A stretch of DNA of 10,000 nucleotides from Hirudo medicinalis (taxonomy: Eukaryota; Annelida; Clitellata; Hirudinida; Hirudinidae). Position numbers and translations under genes: made by a program. The stretch is taken from assembly GCA_011800805.1 (NCBI GenBank), contig MPNW01000345.1, positions 7,826 to 17,825 on the forward strand, in the 5' to 3' direction. Under the pieces are notes generated by a model, which worked only from the letters and a program-made list of their open reading frames with translations, made no database searches and was not told the origin of the DNA. Of the stretch, positions 1 to 7,019 are shown piece by piece; position 1 is the stretch's first letter, and the number at the start of each line of letters is the position of its first letter.

Positions 1-217
1 CGTGATTCATTCATTCATTCATTCATTCTCATTCATTCATTCATTCACTCATCACTCACTACTCATCACTCACTCACTCATCACTCACTCACTCACTCAC
101 TCACTCACTCACTCACTCACTCACTCACTCACTCACTCATTCATTCATTCATTCATGCATTCTTTCATTCATTCATTCATTCATCCGTAAATCTATCAGT
201 CTATCCGAATTCATTAC
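1..217. repeat. Compound tetranucleotide microsatellite (CATT)n-(CACT)n-(CATT)n in intron 4 of the sulfotransferase-like gene
   Basis: On the plus strand, 5-46 is nearly pure CATT/ATTC repeat, 45-139 is CACT/ACTC repeat with a few CAT interruptions, and 138-185 returns to CATT with single-base changes. The array ends about 30 bases from the exon 4 donor. Any protein-like reading here (Ser-His-Ser rich) is a product of the repeat. Confidence 0.95.
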
Positions 218-343
218 CAGGGTGCTTGAGCAAGTCATCAGCGTCCACGATAATGGCTTCTTGTCCCAGCTGCTCAGTGACCAGTTTGAACATCTGGTAC
301 AATTCCTTGAAGCCCACTTCCTCAGCACTGAAATGATCCCAAC
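218..343 (-). CDS. Exon 4 of the sulfotransferase-like gene
   Basis: The acceptor TTCGTAG|GTTGGG completes a Gly codon carried over from exon 3. The exon encodes residues 135-175, starting WDHFSAEEVGF and ending with IIVDADDLLKHP, then one base before the donor CCCTG|GTAATG (phase 1). The amphipathic GFKELYQMFKLV segment followed by the hydrophobic strand and DADDLL fits the sulfotransferase fold late in the domain. The following exon lies outside the window, since 1-217 is intronic repeat. Confidence 0.8.
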
Positions 344-676
344 CTACGAAAAATCTCAATCTGTAATATTTTAACTTGTTCACACTCATTTAGAATTAGT
401 TTTTTTAATATAAATTCGTCATTGGTTTACAATTCAACCCATCTGATTTCGTGCTCAGACCTGTACTGGTACTTCATTTACATGGCACCATGTGCATAGC
501 GTTTCTTGTTAACCATTTATATAGCGCTCCATCCCAGGCTGGGTTGCGAACACGACGCATTGAGACATCAATGCTGCACTCAGGAAAGCAACCCTTTCAT
601 CTAACTTGCACTTTCACAGTCATCGTTGCTACATTCATTCTTGCATCCATCATCATTGAATTAAGGAGACGTTGTC

Positions 677-707
<31 letters not shown>

Positions 708-968
708 ACATCATCGTCGTCGTTACAGTCATCGGCCGCATGCCTAGACCCTCCATTGTTTCAGAGGAGCAACAGGCAGCCTGCACTGTGTGTGGATGGA
801 TGTTTGCCTGGATTAGAGCGGAACATGCGCATGTCGTGATGCGAGGGATGCTGCTAATGCCTCTTTGATGCTCTCCTCACGACGTAATACTCCTGCCTGT
901 TGTCCAGGCGATGACGACGATGAAGATGATGGTGGTGGTGATGATGATGATGATGGTGGTGGTGGTGA

Positions 969-1063
<95 letters not shown>

Positions 1064-1566
1064 GNCTGTGCAGATTTCTTGACACGAAGAAAGTATCTCC
1101 AGAGATGTTTGCTTCCAAATGGGTGGGTTTATTTTCGAGTTGGAGGTGACTATGATGATGGTGATGGTGGTGGTGATGACAGTGACGACATCAATTACGA
1201 AGACGACAGCGATAATGAGGGGGGAGACGATGTGAATGTTTACGGCATTCGTAGATGATGCCGGCCTGCAATTGATAACATCATCAGCATGTTTTTCTAA
1301 GTTTCAAAATTCTTTGAAATATAAAACCAACAAATTACTTTTTCCGAATCTCACAGCAAATCATAATTTTTCAAGTTTAAAGTCAACGTTTAATTTTGTG
1401 GACATAAATATTAAGAAATTGGCAACAATTTTTCTTAGAAATTTAATTGGAACGAAAGACAGATGAGTGGATGACAGAATTCGTGATAAATTGGAATTTT
1501 CCATCCCCGTTGGAAATAATTGGGAACTTGAGATGTCTGTGCTCCAAGCAACATGTTGCACGTGAT

Positions 1567-1602
<36 letters not shown>

Positions 1603-3500
1603 TCGACGAGACGATGATGATGATGATGATGGTAGGCGTTGTAATATAAATAGTTTTAGGCTACTTTTATGATGTTTAATTTTCTTTGTTGCAATAACAT
1701 AAAAAAAAATTGATTTCTTTTTTTTTAATAAAATGAGACATCAGGCGCCATCTTGAGATCGTAATCCTGTGTCACATCTTCACGAACTTTAAATATCTCC
1801 TGACGTCACATGTGAAGGCTCACGTGACACGTTCCTAACTTCCTGTCCCTCGTTGGAGATGACGTCAAGTTGATTACAGAAGATACGAAGCGTTCATCCA
1901 TTTTTTTTCATATTTTGTAATAAACTTTCATATAATATTATTGAAAATTCCTTTCACGAATTAATTATATTTCTAATGTTTACATCTTTATATTTATCCG
2001 GAAAACTGTCTGTTAAATAGATCATCTTCGTAGTCGTCGTCATCAATTATCCACAGCCCCAAACACCATGTCACTGACCTGTGAGTTCCTTGTTGAGGGA
2101 CATCTTGTACAGTGAGTACACAGATTTGTGAGGATCTCTCAGGAGAAAGGTGTGTATGAAATTATCAGGTATGCAGTCAGGATTGTCCAACCTGTTGATC
2201 AGGTAGTAGGCCATGTCCTTCACGAAGACTGTCTCGTATCCTGCACGAGAATGGTGAATGAATGAATGAATTGATGGATGAACGAGTGAATGTTGAATGA
2301 TGGAGGAATGAATGAATAAATGAATGAATGAATGAATGAACAATTTTTTATTAGAAATATTAACTTAAAAGGGAATCACAGATAGGAGTATTTCAAAATA
2401 TGACATCTTTCTTCGACCATTTTACGATTAAATGTAAAATAATTGCCAATAATTCCTTTACTAATTTGACAAAATATTTTAATTGTTAAATATGAATTAT
2501 TTTTTAATTAAAGTGACAATTCAATTATTCTTCGAAGCTGACATTTTAAATTGTAAATTATTAAAAATCGATTTCTGTTGCGTAATTCTGAGATCTTATT
2601 TGGATATGTTGGCATTAATTAAGCATTACTTCTTAATAACTAAATTTTAATGAATTTCATGGAATCAAAGATTTTAAAATTATTCAAACTGATGTTATCA
2701 ACATCCTACCAAATATCGTCAGTGCTCTAACTGTTATCAGGAACATTCTGATTAATATTACAAATATCCTAACGGACATTATAATTATTCTATATATTAA
2801 TTCATAATATATTTATTTAAAATAATATATTTATAATATATTTATTTAAAATAATATATTTATAATATATTTATTACAAATTATTTTTATTGAAGATAAT
2901 CATGAATAACCTGGGAAATCCTCTTCACATTGAGCCCTAATGTCCTTGTAAGAGCAGCCATCTTGCGAGGGCTCAGATAGATACCTCTTGCTCACCCTTT
3001 CATGTCCAAAGTAATAGGCCTTGGAGTAGGGCTCAAGAAGGACCTGATTGGTTGGTTATTAATGGCCTTGATTTAAATGCAACCAAATATTAAAATGAAT
3101 AAATGATTTTGTGTGGTTTATTAAAAGAAATGTAAGCATGCTTAACGTTGACATTGATTGATTAACCTGAATATTGACAAATTAACGGATCCTGTGATAA
3201 CAATTTACCAATTAATTGGACAAAATAACATTAATAATCATTAACAACACGTAATAAATAATCGAGTTTTAATAATAACTATTAAATAATAAAATTATTA
3301 ATAACAATATCAAATAAATCATTTAATAAACATTATTAAATAAAGTAAATAACATTATTAAATAAAAACAAAATTAAATAATTAAATAAATCAACCTTGC
3401 AATTGGTTTTGTTCATCATGGCCCTGAAGAAAGCCGTGGAGATGCTCCTGGGTACTGCCCACAAGAACACCCTCACTGGTTGACCTGTTGCTGACGTCAT
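218..3500 (-). CDS. Sulfotransferase-like P-loop protein, 5' part of a multi-exon gene (3' end beyond the left edge)
   Basis: Four exons (3500-3396, 3043-2911, 2240-2079, 343-218) join with intron phases 0, 1 and 1, and exon 4 ends at a further phase-1 donor. They give 175 codons plus one base with no stop. Residues 14-24 (WAVPRSISTAF) match the 5'-phosphosulfate-binding loop of PAPS-dependent sulfotransferases. Residues 112-122 hold LLRDP followed by Ser122, eight residues after Arg114, the spacing of the 3'-phosphate-binding motif. EPYSKAYYFG (39-48) and DADDLL (166-171) resemble the eukaryotic sulfotransferase-like group that databases often name branched-chain-aminotransferase-like. The likely role is transfer of sulfate from PAPS; the acceptor cannot be told. 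The first ATG follows an in-frame TGA eight codons upstream and has A at -3. No signal peptide is visible, so a cytosolic protein is inferred. Probably about 100 C-terminal residues are missing, judged from family size. Confidence 0.82.
676..723. repeat. (CAT)n trinucleotide microsatellite
   Basis: The run is CATCAT with CAC, CAA and CGT interruptions, the last part shifting to CGT triplets. It is in the opposite orientation to the (GAT)n and (ATG)n arrays further along the same intron. The poly-His reading here has no coding support. Confidence 0.92.
909..1065. repeat. Block-structured (GAT)n/(GGT)n array ending at an undetermined base
   Basis: Read in the GAT register, the array alternates runs of GGT and GAT: three GGT, five GAT, four GGT, seven GAT, four GGT, then about 21 GAT. 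Position 1065 is N. Poly-Asp, poly-Met and poly-Ser open frames on both strands arise from this array and are not genes. Confidence 0.95.
1147..1220. repeat. Degenerate GAT/GGT/GAC-rich trinucleotide stretch
   Basis: Imperfect triplets GAT, GGT, GAC and GAA continue the composition of the 909-1064 array after an 80-base unique interruption. This is probably an older, mutated part of the same repeat. Confidence 0.6.
1567..1631. repeat. Two (ATG)n microsatellite runs
   Basis: Eleven ATG copies at 1567-1599 and six at 1614-1631 are separated by a 14-base spacer containing GTCGAC. Confidence 0.95.
1801..1867. promoter_or_regulatory. Candidate intronic regulatory cluster: CRE, E-box, CRE
   Basis: Perfect palindromic CRE octamers TGACGTCA occur at 1801-1808 and 1860-1867. 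Between them lie CACATGTG (1807-1814) and the canonical E-box CACGTG (1821-1826, extended CACGTGAC). CRE binds CREB/ATF-type bZIP proteins, and CACGTG binds bHLH-ZIP proteins such as USF or Myc/Max. The surrounding 1740-1880 is richer in GC than the rest of the intron. Function as an enhancer or internal promoter is inferred. Confidence 0.4.
2079..2240 (-). CDS. Exon 3 of the sulfotransferase-like gene
   Basis: The acceptor CGTGCAG|GATACG enters in phase 1, rebuilding a Gly codon across the junction. The exon ends ACAG|GTCAGT, a good donor, again in phase 1. It encodes residues 81-133, including TVFVKDMAYYL and FLLRDPHKSVYSLYKM. Arg114 and Ser122 are the presumed contacts to the 3'-phosphate of PAPS. 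The acceptor lies about 12 bases from a (CATT)n array that supplies the pyrimidines of the splice tract. Confidence 0.85.
2253..2341. repeat. (GAAT)n tetranucleotide array in intron 2, beside the exon 3 acceptor
   Basis: Plus-strand GAAT repeats are pure at 2256-2270 and 2319-2340 (22 bases), with degenerate GGATGAACGAGTGAATG-type sequence between. In transcript sense this is (CATT)n and lies about 12 bases from the splice acceptor at 2241, so it forms the pyrimidine-rich tract. Confidence 0.93.
2804..2876. repeat. 29-base AT-only tandem repeat, about 2.5 copies
   Basis: The unit begins ATAATATATTTATTTAAAAT and ends AATATATTT. Copies start at 2804, 2833 and 2862, the last being partial. The unit consists only of A and T and contains self-complementary segments, so it could form hairpins. 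Confidence 0.9.
2911..3043 (-). CDS. Exon 2 of the sulfotransferase-like gene
   Basis: The acceptor AATCAG|GTCCTT opens in phase 0 and the exon ends CCCAG|GTTATT in phase 1, giving 44 codons plus one base. It encodes VLLEPYSKAYYFG followed by a charged, Cys-containing stretch (residues 36-79). The EPYSKAYYFG segment directly following the first exon is characteristic of this sulfotransferase-like group. Read without splicing, the frame stops at a TGA nine bases past the donor, which supports the exon end. Confidence 0.8.
3044..3395 (-). other. Intron 1 of the sulfotransferase-like gene (352 bases)
   Basis: The donor GTTGAT follows exon 1 in phase 0 and the acceptor AATCAG precedes exon 2. 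The intron is AT-rich with many TTAATAAT-type runs, and no other feature is visible. Confidence 0.75.
3396..3500 (-). CDS. Exon 1 of the sulfotransferase-like gene
   Basis: Exactly 35 codons, beginning MTSATGQPVR and ending NKTNCK, followed by the donor AAG|GTTGAT (phase 0). It contains the PAPS-binding loop WAVPRSISTAF at residues 14-24. The ATG sits in the context CAAAATGA, and its bases overlap a perfect CRE octamer (3492-3499). Confidence 0.8.
3492..3499. promoter_or_regulatory. Perfect CRE octamer overlapping the start codon
   Basis: TGACGTCA occupies 3492-3499, and the minus-strand ATG occupies 3500-3498. On the plus strand the site extends to TGCTGACGTCA, matching the left 11 bases of the CRE-type Maf recognition element. 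Occupancy is unproven. Confidence 0.35.
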
Positions 3501-3597
3501 TTTGCCCGCTTTTCGGGGTCAAATTAAAATTATTTTGTGAGATAAATGATAATTTATTTAATTCAAATTCAATAGGCAGTTATATTAATTGCAATTA

Positions 3598-3666
3598 TTA
3601 ACAATTACAACAAACCATTAAAATCCAGATAACAAAGACTGTAGATGAAATGGAATCTAATTACAT
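3598..3666 (-). promoter_or_regulatory. Upstream ATGs in the predicted leader of the sulfotransferase-like gene
   Basis: In transcript sense, ATG is followed at once by TAA (3666-3661), a minimal start-stop element. Downstream is a six-codon open frame (3618-3598, ATGGTTTGT...TAA). Both lie between the candidate start site and the coding ATG, so they matter only if the leader is transcribed and unspliced here. Confidence 0.25.
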
Positions 3667-3707
3667 TTTTTTTACAAATTCAATAAATTTAGTAACTTAT
3701 TTAGCAG

Positions 3708-3739
3708 AGTATGAGAAGAGCCGACAAATCATTTATATA
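3708..3739 (-). promoter_or_regulatory. Candidate core promoter (TATA plus initiator) of the sulfotransferase-like gene
   Basis: On the minus strand TATATAAA (3739-3732) is followed by TCATACT (3714-3708), which fits the initiator consensus YYANWYY. The A at 3712 would be the start site, 27 bases from the first T of the TATA box, a little shorter than the usual spacing. The resulting leader to the ATG at 3500 is about 212 bases if unspliced. A second TATATAAA at 3842-3835 is an alternative. Confidence 0.35.
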
Positions 3740-3849
3740 GCGCAAGTTGTTAGTCAATAGCTGTGAGCTGTGAAGTAAAGACCAAATATCGACTGTCCCC
3801 AAAGATCAAAACAAACGACCGACTGAATTTTTGATTTATATAAGTTATC

Positions 3850-4187
3850 GCGATCGAAAGCATAATTTCGAAATATATTACAAAGTAACTTCAAGATTTA
3901 TTGAATTTTTTGATATTATGTAACAATATTATTAATATTAATTAATATAACGTTACAAGCTTTACAATTGACATTAATTTTGTAATAAGTTTAATAGTTA
4001 TTATTTATTAAAGATTATTATTAATTATTAATGATTATTATTGTCACTATATTTTTAATAATATTATTATAACTTTCAAATTATTTTAAAATGTATTTAT
4101 TAAAATGGAATTATTACTAAAAAAAAAACTTTAATCTTACTTATTTCATAATATAGTCGATAAAAATAGCCTTATTAAAATATTATA
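3850..4187. other. AT-rich spacer without gene
   Basis: The stretch is dominated by ATTATTAATAAT-type sequence with poly-A runs. I see no exon signals or conserved coding frame. Confidence 0.6.
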
Positions 4188-4201
4188 ATGAAGAGGTCGT
4201 T

Positions 4202-4260
4202 AAGGTCGAGTGGCCATGAAGATGGCTCTCCAGTCATCCGTGATCCTCGGTTCAATCGTG
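4202..4260 (+). repeat. tRNA-like element (A box and B box), possible tRNA-derived SINE fragment
   Basis: GGTCGAGTGG at 4204-4213 resembles the internal RNA polymerase III A box (TGGCNNAGTGG type), and GGTTCAATC at 4249-4257 resembles the B box (GGTTCRANYCC). Their spacing of about 45 bases falls within the tRNA range. The segment is an island of higher GC in AT-rich surroundings. It cannot be folded into a complete functional tRNA by eye, so a SINE head is the better guess. Confidence 0.3.
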
Positions 4261-4319
4261 CGGAAAAAATAGGAAAACAATTTGACCTGGGAATTGTTTC
4301 CATTATTCAATCGCAATTG

Positions 4320-4475
4320 TTATATGTTTATATATTATATAATATAATAATTAATAATATTATTATTAATAATAACAACATATATATTAAAATATATACA
4401 TATATATATAATAATAATATTTTTATTATATTATATTATTATTATATATTATTATTATTTATTTATTTATTATCA
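4320..4475. repeat. AT, AAT and ATT microsatellite tract
   Basis: Nearly pure A/T sequence with (TA)n, (AAT)n, (ATT)n and (TTTA)n blocks and many local inverted repeats. The long open frame crossing it (4188-4601) is Ile/Tyr/Asn rich and a by-product of the repeat. Confidence 0.85.
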
Positions 4476-4599
4476 ACTTCGGTTAAAGTGTCGTTCGGTC
4501 TCTTACAAGTGCACTCAAGAAAGCAGACGTGCACAAATTTGAGCGAAAGCAACAATGACTCAAAAAATAAATACATTCGTTTGTCGACACAAAAAAAAT

Positions 4600-4998
4600 A
4601 ATGAAATTATTTTATATATGAGATATTGATTTAAGTTAACGTCATGAATAGCCGAGATCACGAATAATAATAATAATAATATTAATAATAAATATAATCA
4701 TAATATATAATAATTAATATATACAATAATGCAATTATAATATAATATCAATTTAATTAAGTAAATTAATTTTTGTCATTCCATTGTCTTGACACAACAA
4801 AATAGTTAAAGCAGCAAATAAATTCATTTAAAAATTACACTTGAAAACATTTCAATAATTATTTGAACCATAATTTAGAGTAATTATGTTGATATTATGC
4901 AATTAATAATTAATTATTCATTAAGTCCAAGTTGTTAAATCATTTGAAATGCCCCGTGAATTTCAATGTTAATGCAAAAAAACCTTTTCTGTTACTTT
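4600..4998. other. AT-rich spacer with an (AAT)n microsatellite
   Basis: An (AAT)n run lies at about 4663-4692. The rest is unique AT-rich sequence with scattered TAATTAAT motifs. No gene is seen. Confidence 0.6.
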
Positions 4999-4999
4999 G

Positions 5000-5330
5000 A
5001 AGTAAGTCACGCGAGGAAATGTGTGGCGTCAGCGGGTGAGGGTAGCCCCTGAAAACAATTTACTTGATGTCCTTGATGCAAAGGACGTTAATTTGATTGA
5101 TCGATCGATCAATTCATTCGTTAATTAATGGATTATCCCCAAGAAAAGATCCACCCAGGTTGGGTCAGAAAAAGTTGCTGATATTTTTGCTCGTCCCACC
5201 TGACCCAGGGTTGGTGGGTATCGAAACCCCGAACATCAAACTTCTTCCGGTGGCCACTCCCCACGGTCCCCGATTCAAGATAAGTTCCAGATTATCTACA
5301 ACAGGATATGTGCTCCAAAATTGACTTACC
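5000..5330. other. GC-richer island with inverted repeat, possible old transposon or SINE fragment
   Basis: The segment contrasts sharply with its AT-rich flanks. It holds TGGGTCAG (5161-5169 region) facing CTGACCCA (about 5200-5207), an 8-base perfect stem with a loop of about 31 bases. Further on, GGTATCGAAACCCCG recalls a decayed B box. A TGATCGATCGATCAA palindrome lies near 5098-5111. The open frame at 5097-5324 matches no family I recognise, and I do not call it a gene. Confidence 0.3.
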
Positions 5331-5339
5331 TATGCCACT

Positions 5340-5855
5340 CGTGACCACCGTATATTTATAAGCGCAATGGAATACGTTTGGCTTTTTGTACTACCAATAA
5401 TAATATAATATTTTGTAATAATAATGTTAGCCAAAGAAGCCGGAAGCCAAAGAAATAACAAGATATAAAAACATAAAATATGTGAAAATATTGTATAAAT
5501 TCATAAAATAATTTATTTGCAAAGTATAAAAATTTAACGAGTTTATCTCGCGTTAATTATTTTAACTGCAAAGCACGTTAATTGCGCGCGTTATCGCAGA
5601 TTAATCTGCAGCCCTGCAACAAATCAACCGTGAATTTGCGATGGGTGCAACTTACGATGGTCTGACAATCGTGTGACACAAGTTTGTGACTCCACAATAA
5701 CAACGGAAATTGTTGAATTATTGTAATGTCAACCTTAATTAATTTACAACCTCATAATTTTGAGTTAATCTCAATTTGCCTCGAAAGCCTCATTTAAGCA
5801 TGTACACTTTCAATTCCAGTTCCACTAAATTCCTTTAAACATTCCTGCAAAAGGC
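5340..5855. other. Spacer, no gene recognised
   Basis: AT-rich sequence with a duplicated AGCCAAAGAA motif near 5430-5456 and a 14-base perfect palindrome GCAGATTAATCTGC at 5596-5609. No coding signal is visible. Confidence 0.5.
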
Positions 5856-5859
5856 AGGG

Positions 5860-6200
5860 ATGCAGAAAAAGTGGAAAACATTCTTGATGAGGTGGCACAG
5901 CACGACCTTCCTTATCTCCCGCGCTCACGTGTTTCCGGTCACTAGTCGCGGATCGATGCCGCCATATAAGCGTTACCATGGTTGCGAACCTGGCGCGTGC
6001 ATCCGTGCGTGGAACAATGAAACGTATGCTGGCAGTGATGAATGGCTTCCGCGGACCTGGAAAGACTTTTCCAGGAGGAAATCTTTTTCCGGATGCTTCC
6101 GAGCGGTCGTTACGTTTGTCTTTCCTTAATGCCTCCTTTCGTCTCCCTCGGTCTCAATTATTTCTCCCTGTCATGAGAGGAGCAGCAAGACCCCCATAAA
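5860..6200. promoter_or_regulatory. CpG-rich island with E-box, ETS-like and YY1-like motifs; candidate promoter or enhancer
   Basis: GC and CpG content rise clearly above both flanks. The block contains CACGTG (5926-5931), TTTCCGG (5932-5938, ETS-like on the minus strand) and GCCGCCAT (5958-5965, YY1-like), followed by CATATAAG. Such a cluster is typical of TATA-poor animal promoters. Two overlapping plus frames of 73-89 codons cross it, one starting MVANLARASVRG and basic, but neither resembles a known family, so coding status is unresolved. Confidence 0.35.
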
Positions 6201-6620
6201 AATCGGTGGTCGCTTAGTGATTATGAGGCTTTGATGTTTCAAAGCTGAAGTTGAAGTCGTAATTTCAGATATTTTTAACCCTTTTTTAAAAGCTCTAACT
6301 AATGTACCGATCAAATGTGCTCTGCTAAACTGGATAACATTTTGTTGATAATTAGTTAATTATTATTACTATTATTATTAAACCTAATATTTTAACCATC
6401 AAGATACAAATGGTAGGAATGCCACTTGCACTGAAATAATTTGTCAGGAAATGTTCTTCAACATTGTAAAATATTTTAAGCAATAAAATCATGGAACGCA
6501 GTAATGATAAAATGTTCCATATTTATTATTTGTTGTTAAACTAATTGGCCAATACCTTTTAATAAATATTTGTAATTAACACTTAAAACCACTCGAAACG
6601 AATCACGAGAATCATCCAAG
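6200..6620. other. AT-rich spacer without gene
   Basis: Single-copy AT-rich sequence with a short (ATT)n run near 6361-6378. No supported feature is seen. Confidence 0.55.
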
Positions 6621-6637
6621 AAGTGAACAAAGTGAAC

Positions 6638-6778
6638 ATGCCTAATTCGAATGGATCGCTAGAGACATCTGTGGACGAAGACAATAAGATGCAGGATGCT
6701 ATTGTGCTGCGCATCTGCAGTCAGCCTCTTACAATTGCACTCTTACAGTCAATTACGGTCATAATTAATTACGAATAA
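6638..6778 (+). other. Short open frame of 46 codons, unrecognised
   Basis: It begins MPNSNGSLETSVDEDNK, acidic and polar, then has a hydrophobic tail (QPLTIALLQSITVIINY). It lies upstream of the transporter exon on the same strand, and an alternative N-terminal exon is conceivable. No good donor was found within it and no family match is evident, so this may be chance. Confidence 0.15.
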
Positions 6779-6779
6779 T

Positions 6780-7019
6780 TCTTCGTTAGCAACTTTTGGC
6801 ACGTTGATCACTGTCGAATTTACTTGAAATTGAGAAAAGACATTGAAAGTTCTACTCACCAAGCGTCTCTTGCAGGATGTCGGATGGAAAATCTCTTCTG
6901 CACCAACCTGGCCAAGAGTAACTGCGCAGTACGCTGTACCAACATAAACCACCGGTGGTGGAAAAGAGAAATGGAAAGAGAGCGTGGCGAAGGAATGGAG
7001 GACTCAAAGGAAGGGAAGA
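6780..7019. other. Spacer with overlapping splice-like signals on both strands
   Basis: On the minus strand a pyrimidine-rich tract leads to the acceptor GGTACAG (6940-6934) and a strong donor CTTG|GTGAGTA (6861-6853), framing a 74-base exon candidate at 6933-6860. On the plus strand CTCTTGCAG (6867-6875) is also acceptor-like. No family is recognisable in the reading frames. A 12-base palindrome ACCACCGGTGGT lies at 6948-6959. Confidence 0.2.

Larger units (their letters stand above)
344..2078 (-). other. Intron 3 of the sulfotransferase-like gene (1735 bases)
   Basis: The intron is bounded by the donor GTCAGT (2078-2073) and acceptor CGTAG (348-344), both in phase 1. It contains a (CAT)n array near 676-723, an alternating (GAT)/(GGT) array at 909-1064 ending in an undetermined base, degenerate GAT-rich sequence at 1147-1220, two (ATG)n runs at 1567-1631 and a CRE/E-box cluster at 1801-1867. 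No convincing exon was seen inside it. Confidence 0.75.
2241..2910 (-). other. Intron 2 of the sulfotransferase-like gene (670 bases)
   Basis: It runs from the donor GTTATT after exon 2 to the acceptor TGCAG before exon 3. Besides the (GAAT)n array it contains AT-rich single-copy sequence and a 29-base tandem repeat at 2804-2876. No further coding segment is seen in it. Confidence 0.75.

Noticed and set aside
1..185. CRISPR-like regular repeats
   Set aside because: The periodicity is four bases with no unique spacers, so these are microsatellites.
2..190. Ser/His/Thr-rich open frame of 62 codons
   Set aside because: It is entirely the CATT/CACT microsatellite read as protein.
451..747. 98-codon plus-strand frame ending in poly-His
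   Set aside because: The tail is the (CAT)n repeat, the rest has no recognisable domain, and it is antisense within intron 3.
813..1258. Poly-Asp, poly-Met and poly-Ser open frames on both strands
   Set aside because: They arise from the (GAT/GGT)n array, which leaves frames open in several registers on both strands. The N at 1065 also interrupts them.
3835..3842. Second TATATAAA with TCAGTC downstream as the main promoter of the sulfotransferase-like gene
   Set aside because: The TCAGTC initiator-like site is only about 18 bases from the TATA box, too close. Kept as an alternative only.
4188..4601. 137-codon plus-strand frame
   Set aside because: Most of it is Ile/Tyr/Asn from an AT microsatellite. 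Its start lies in a tRNA-like repeat, and there is no family resemblance.
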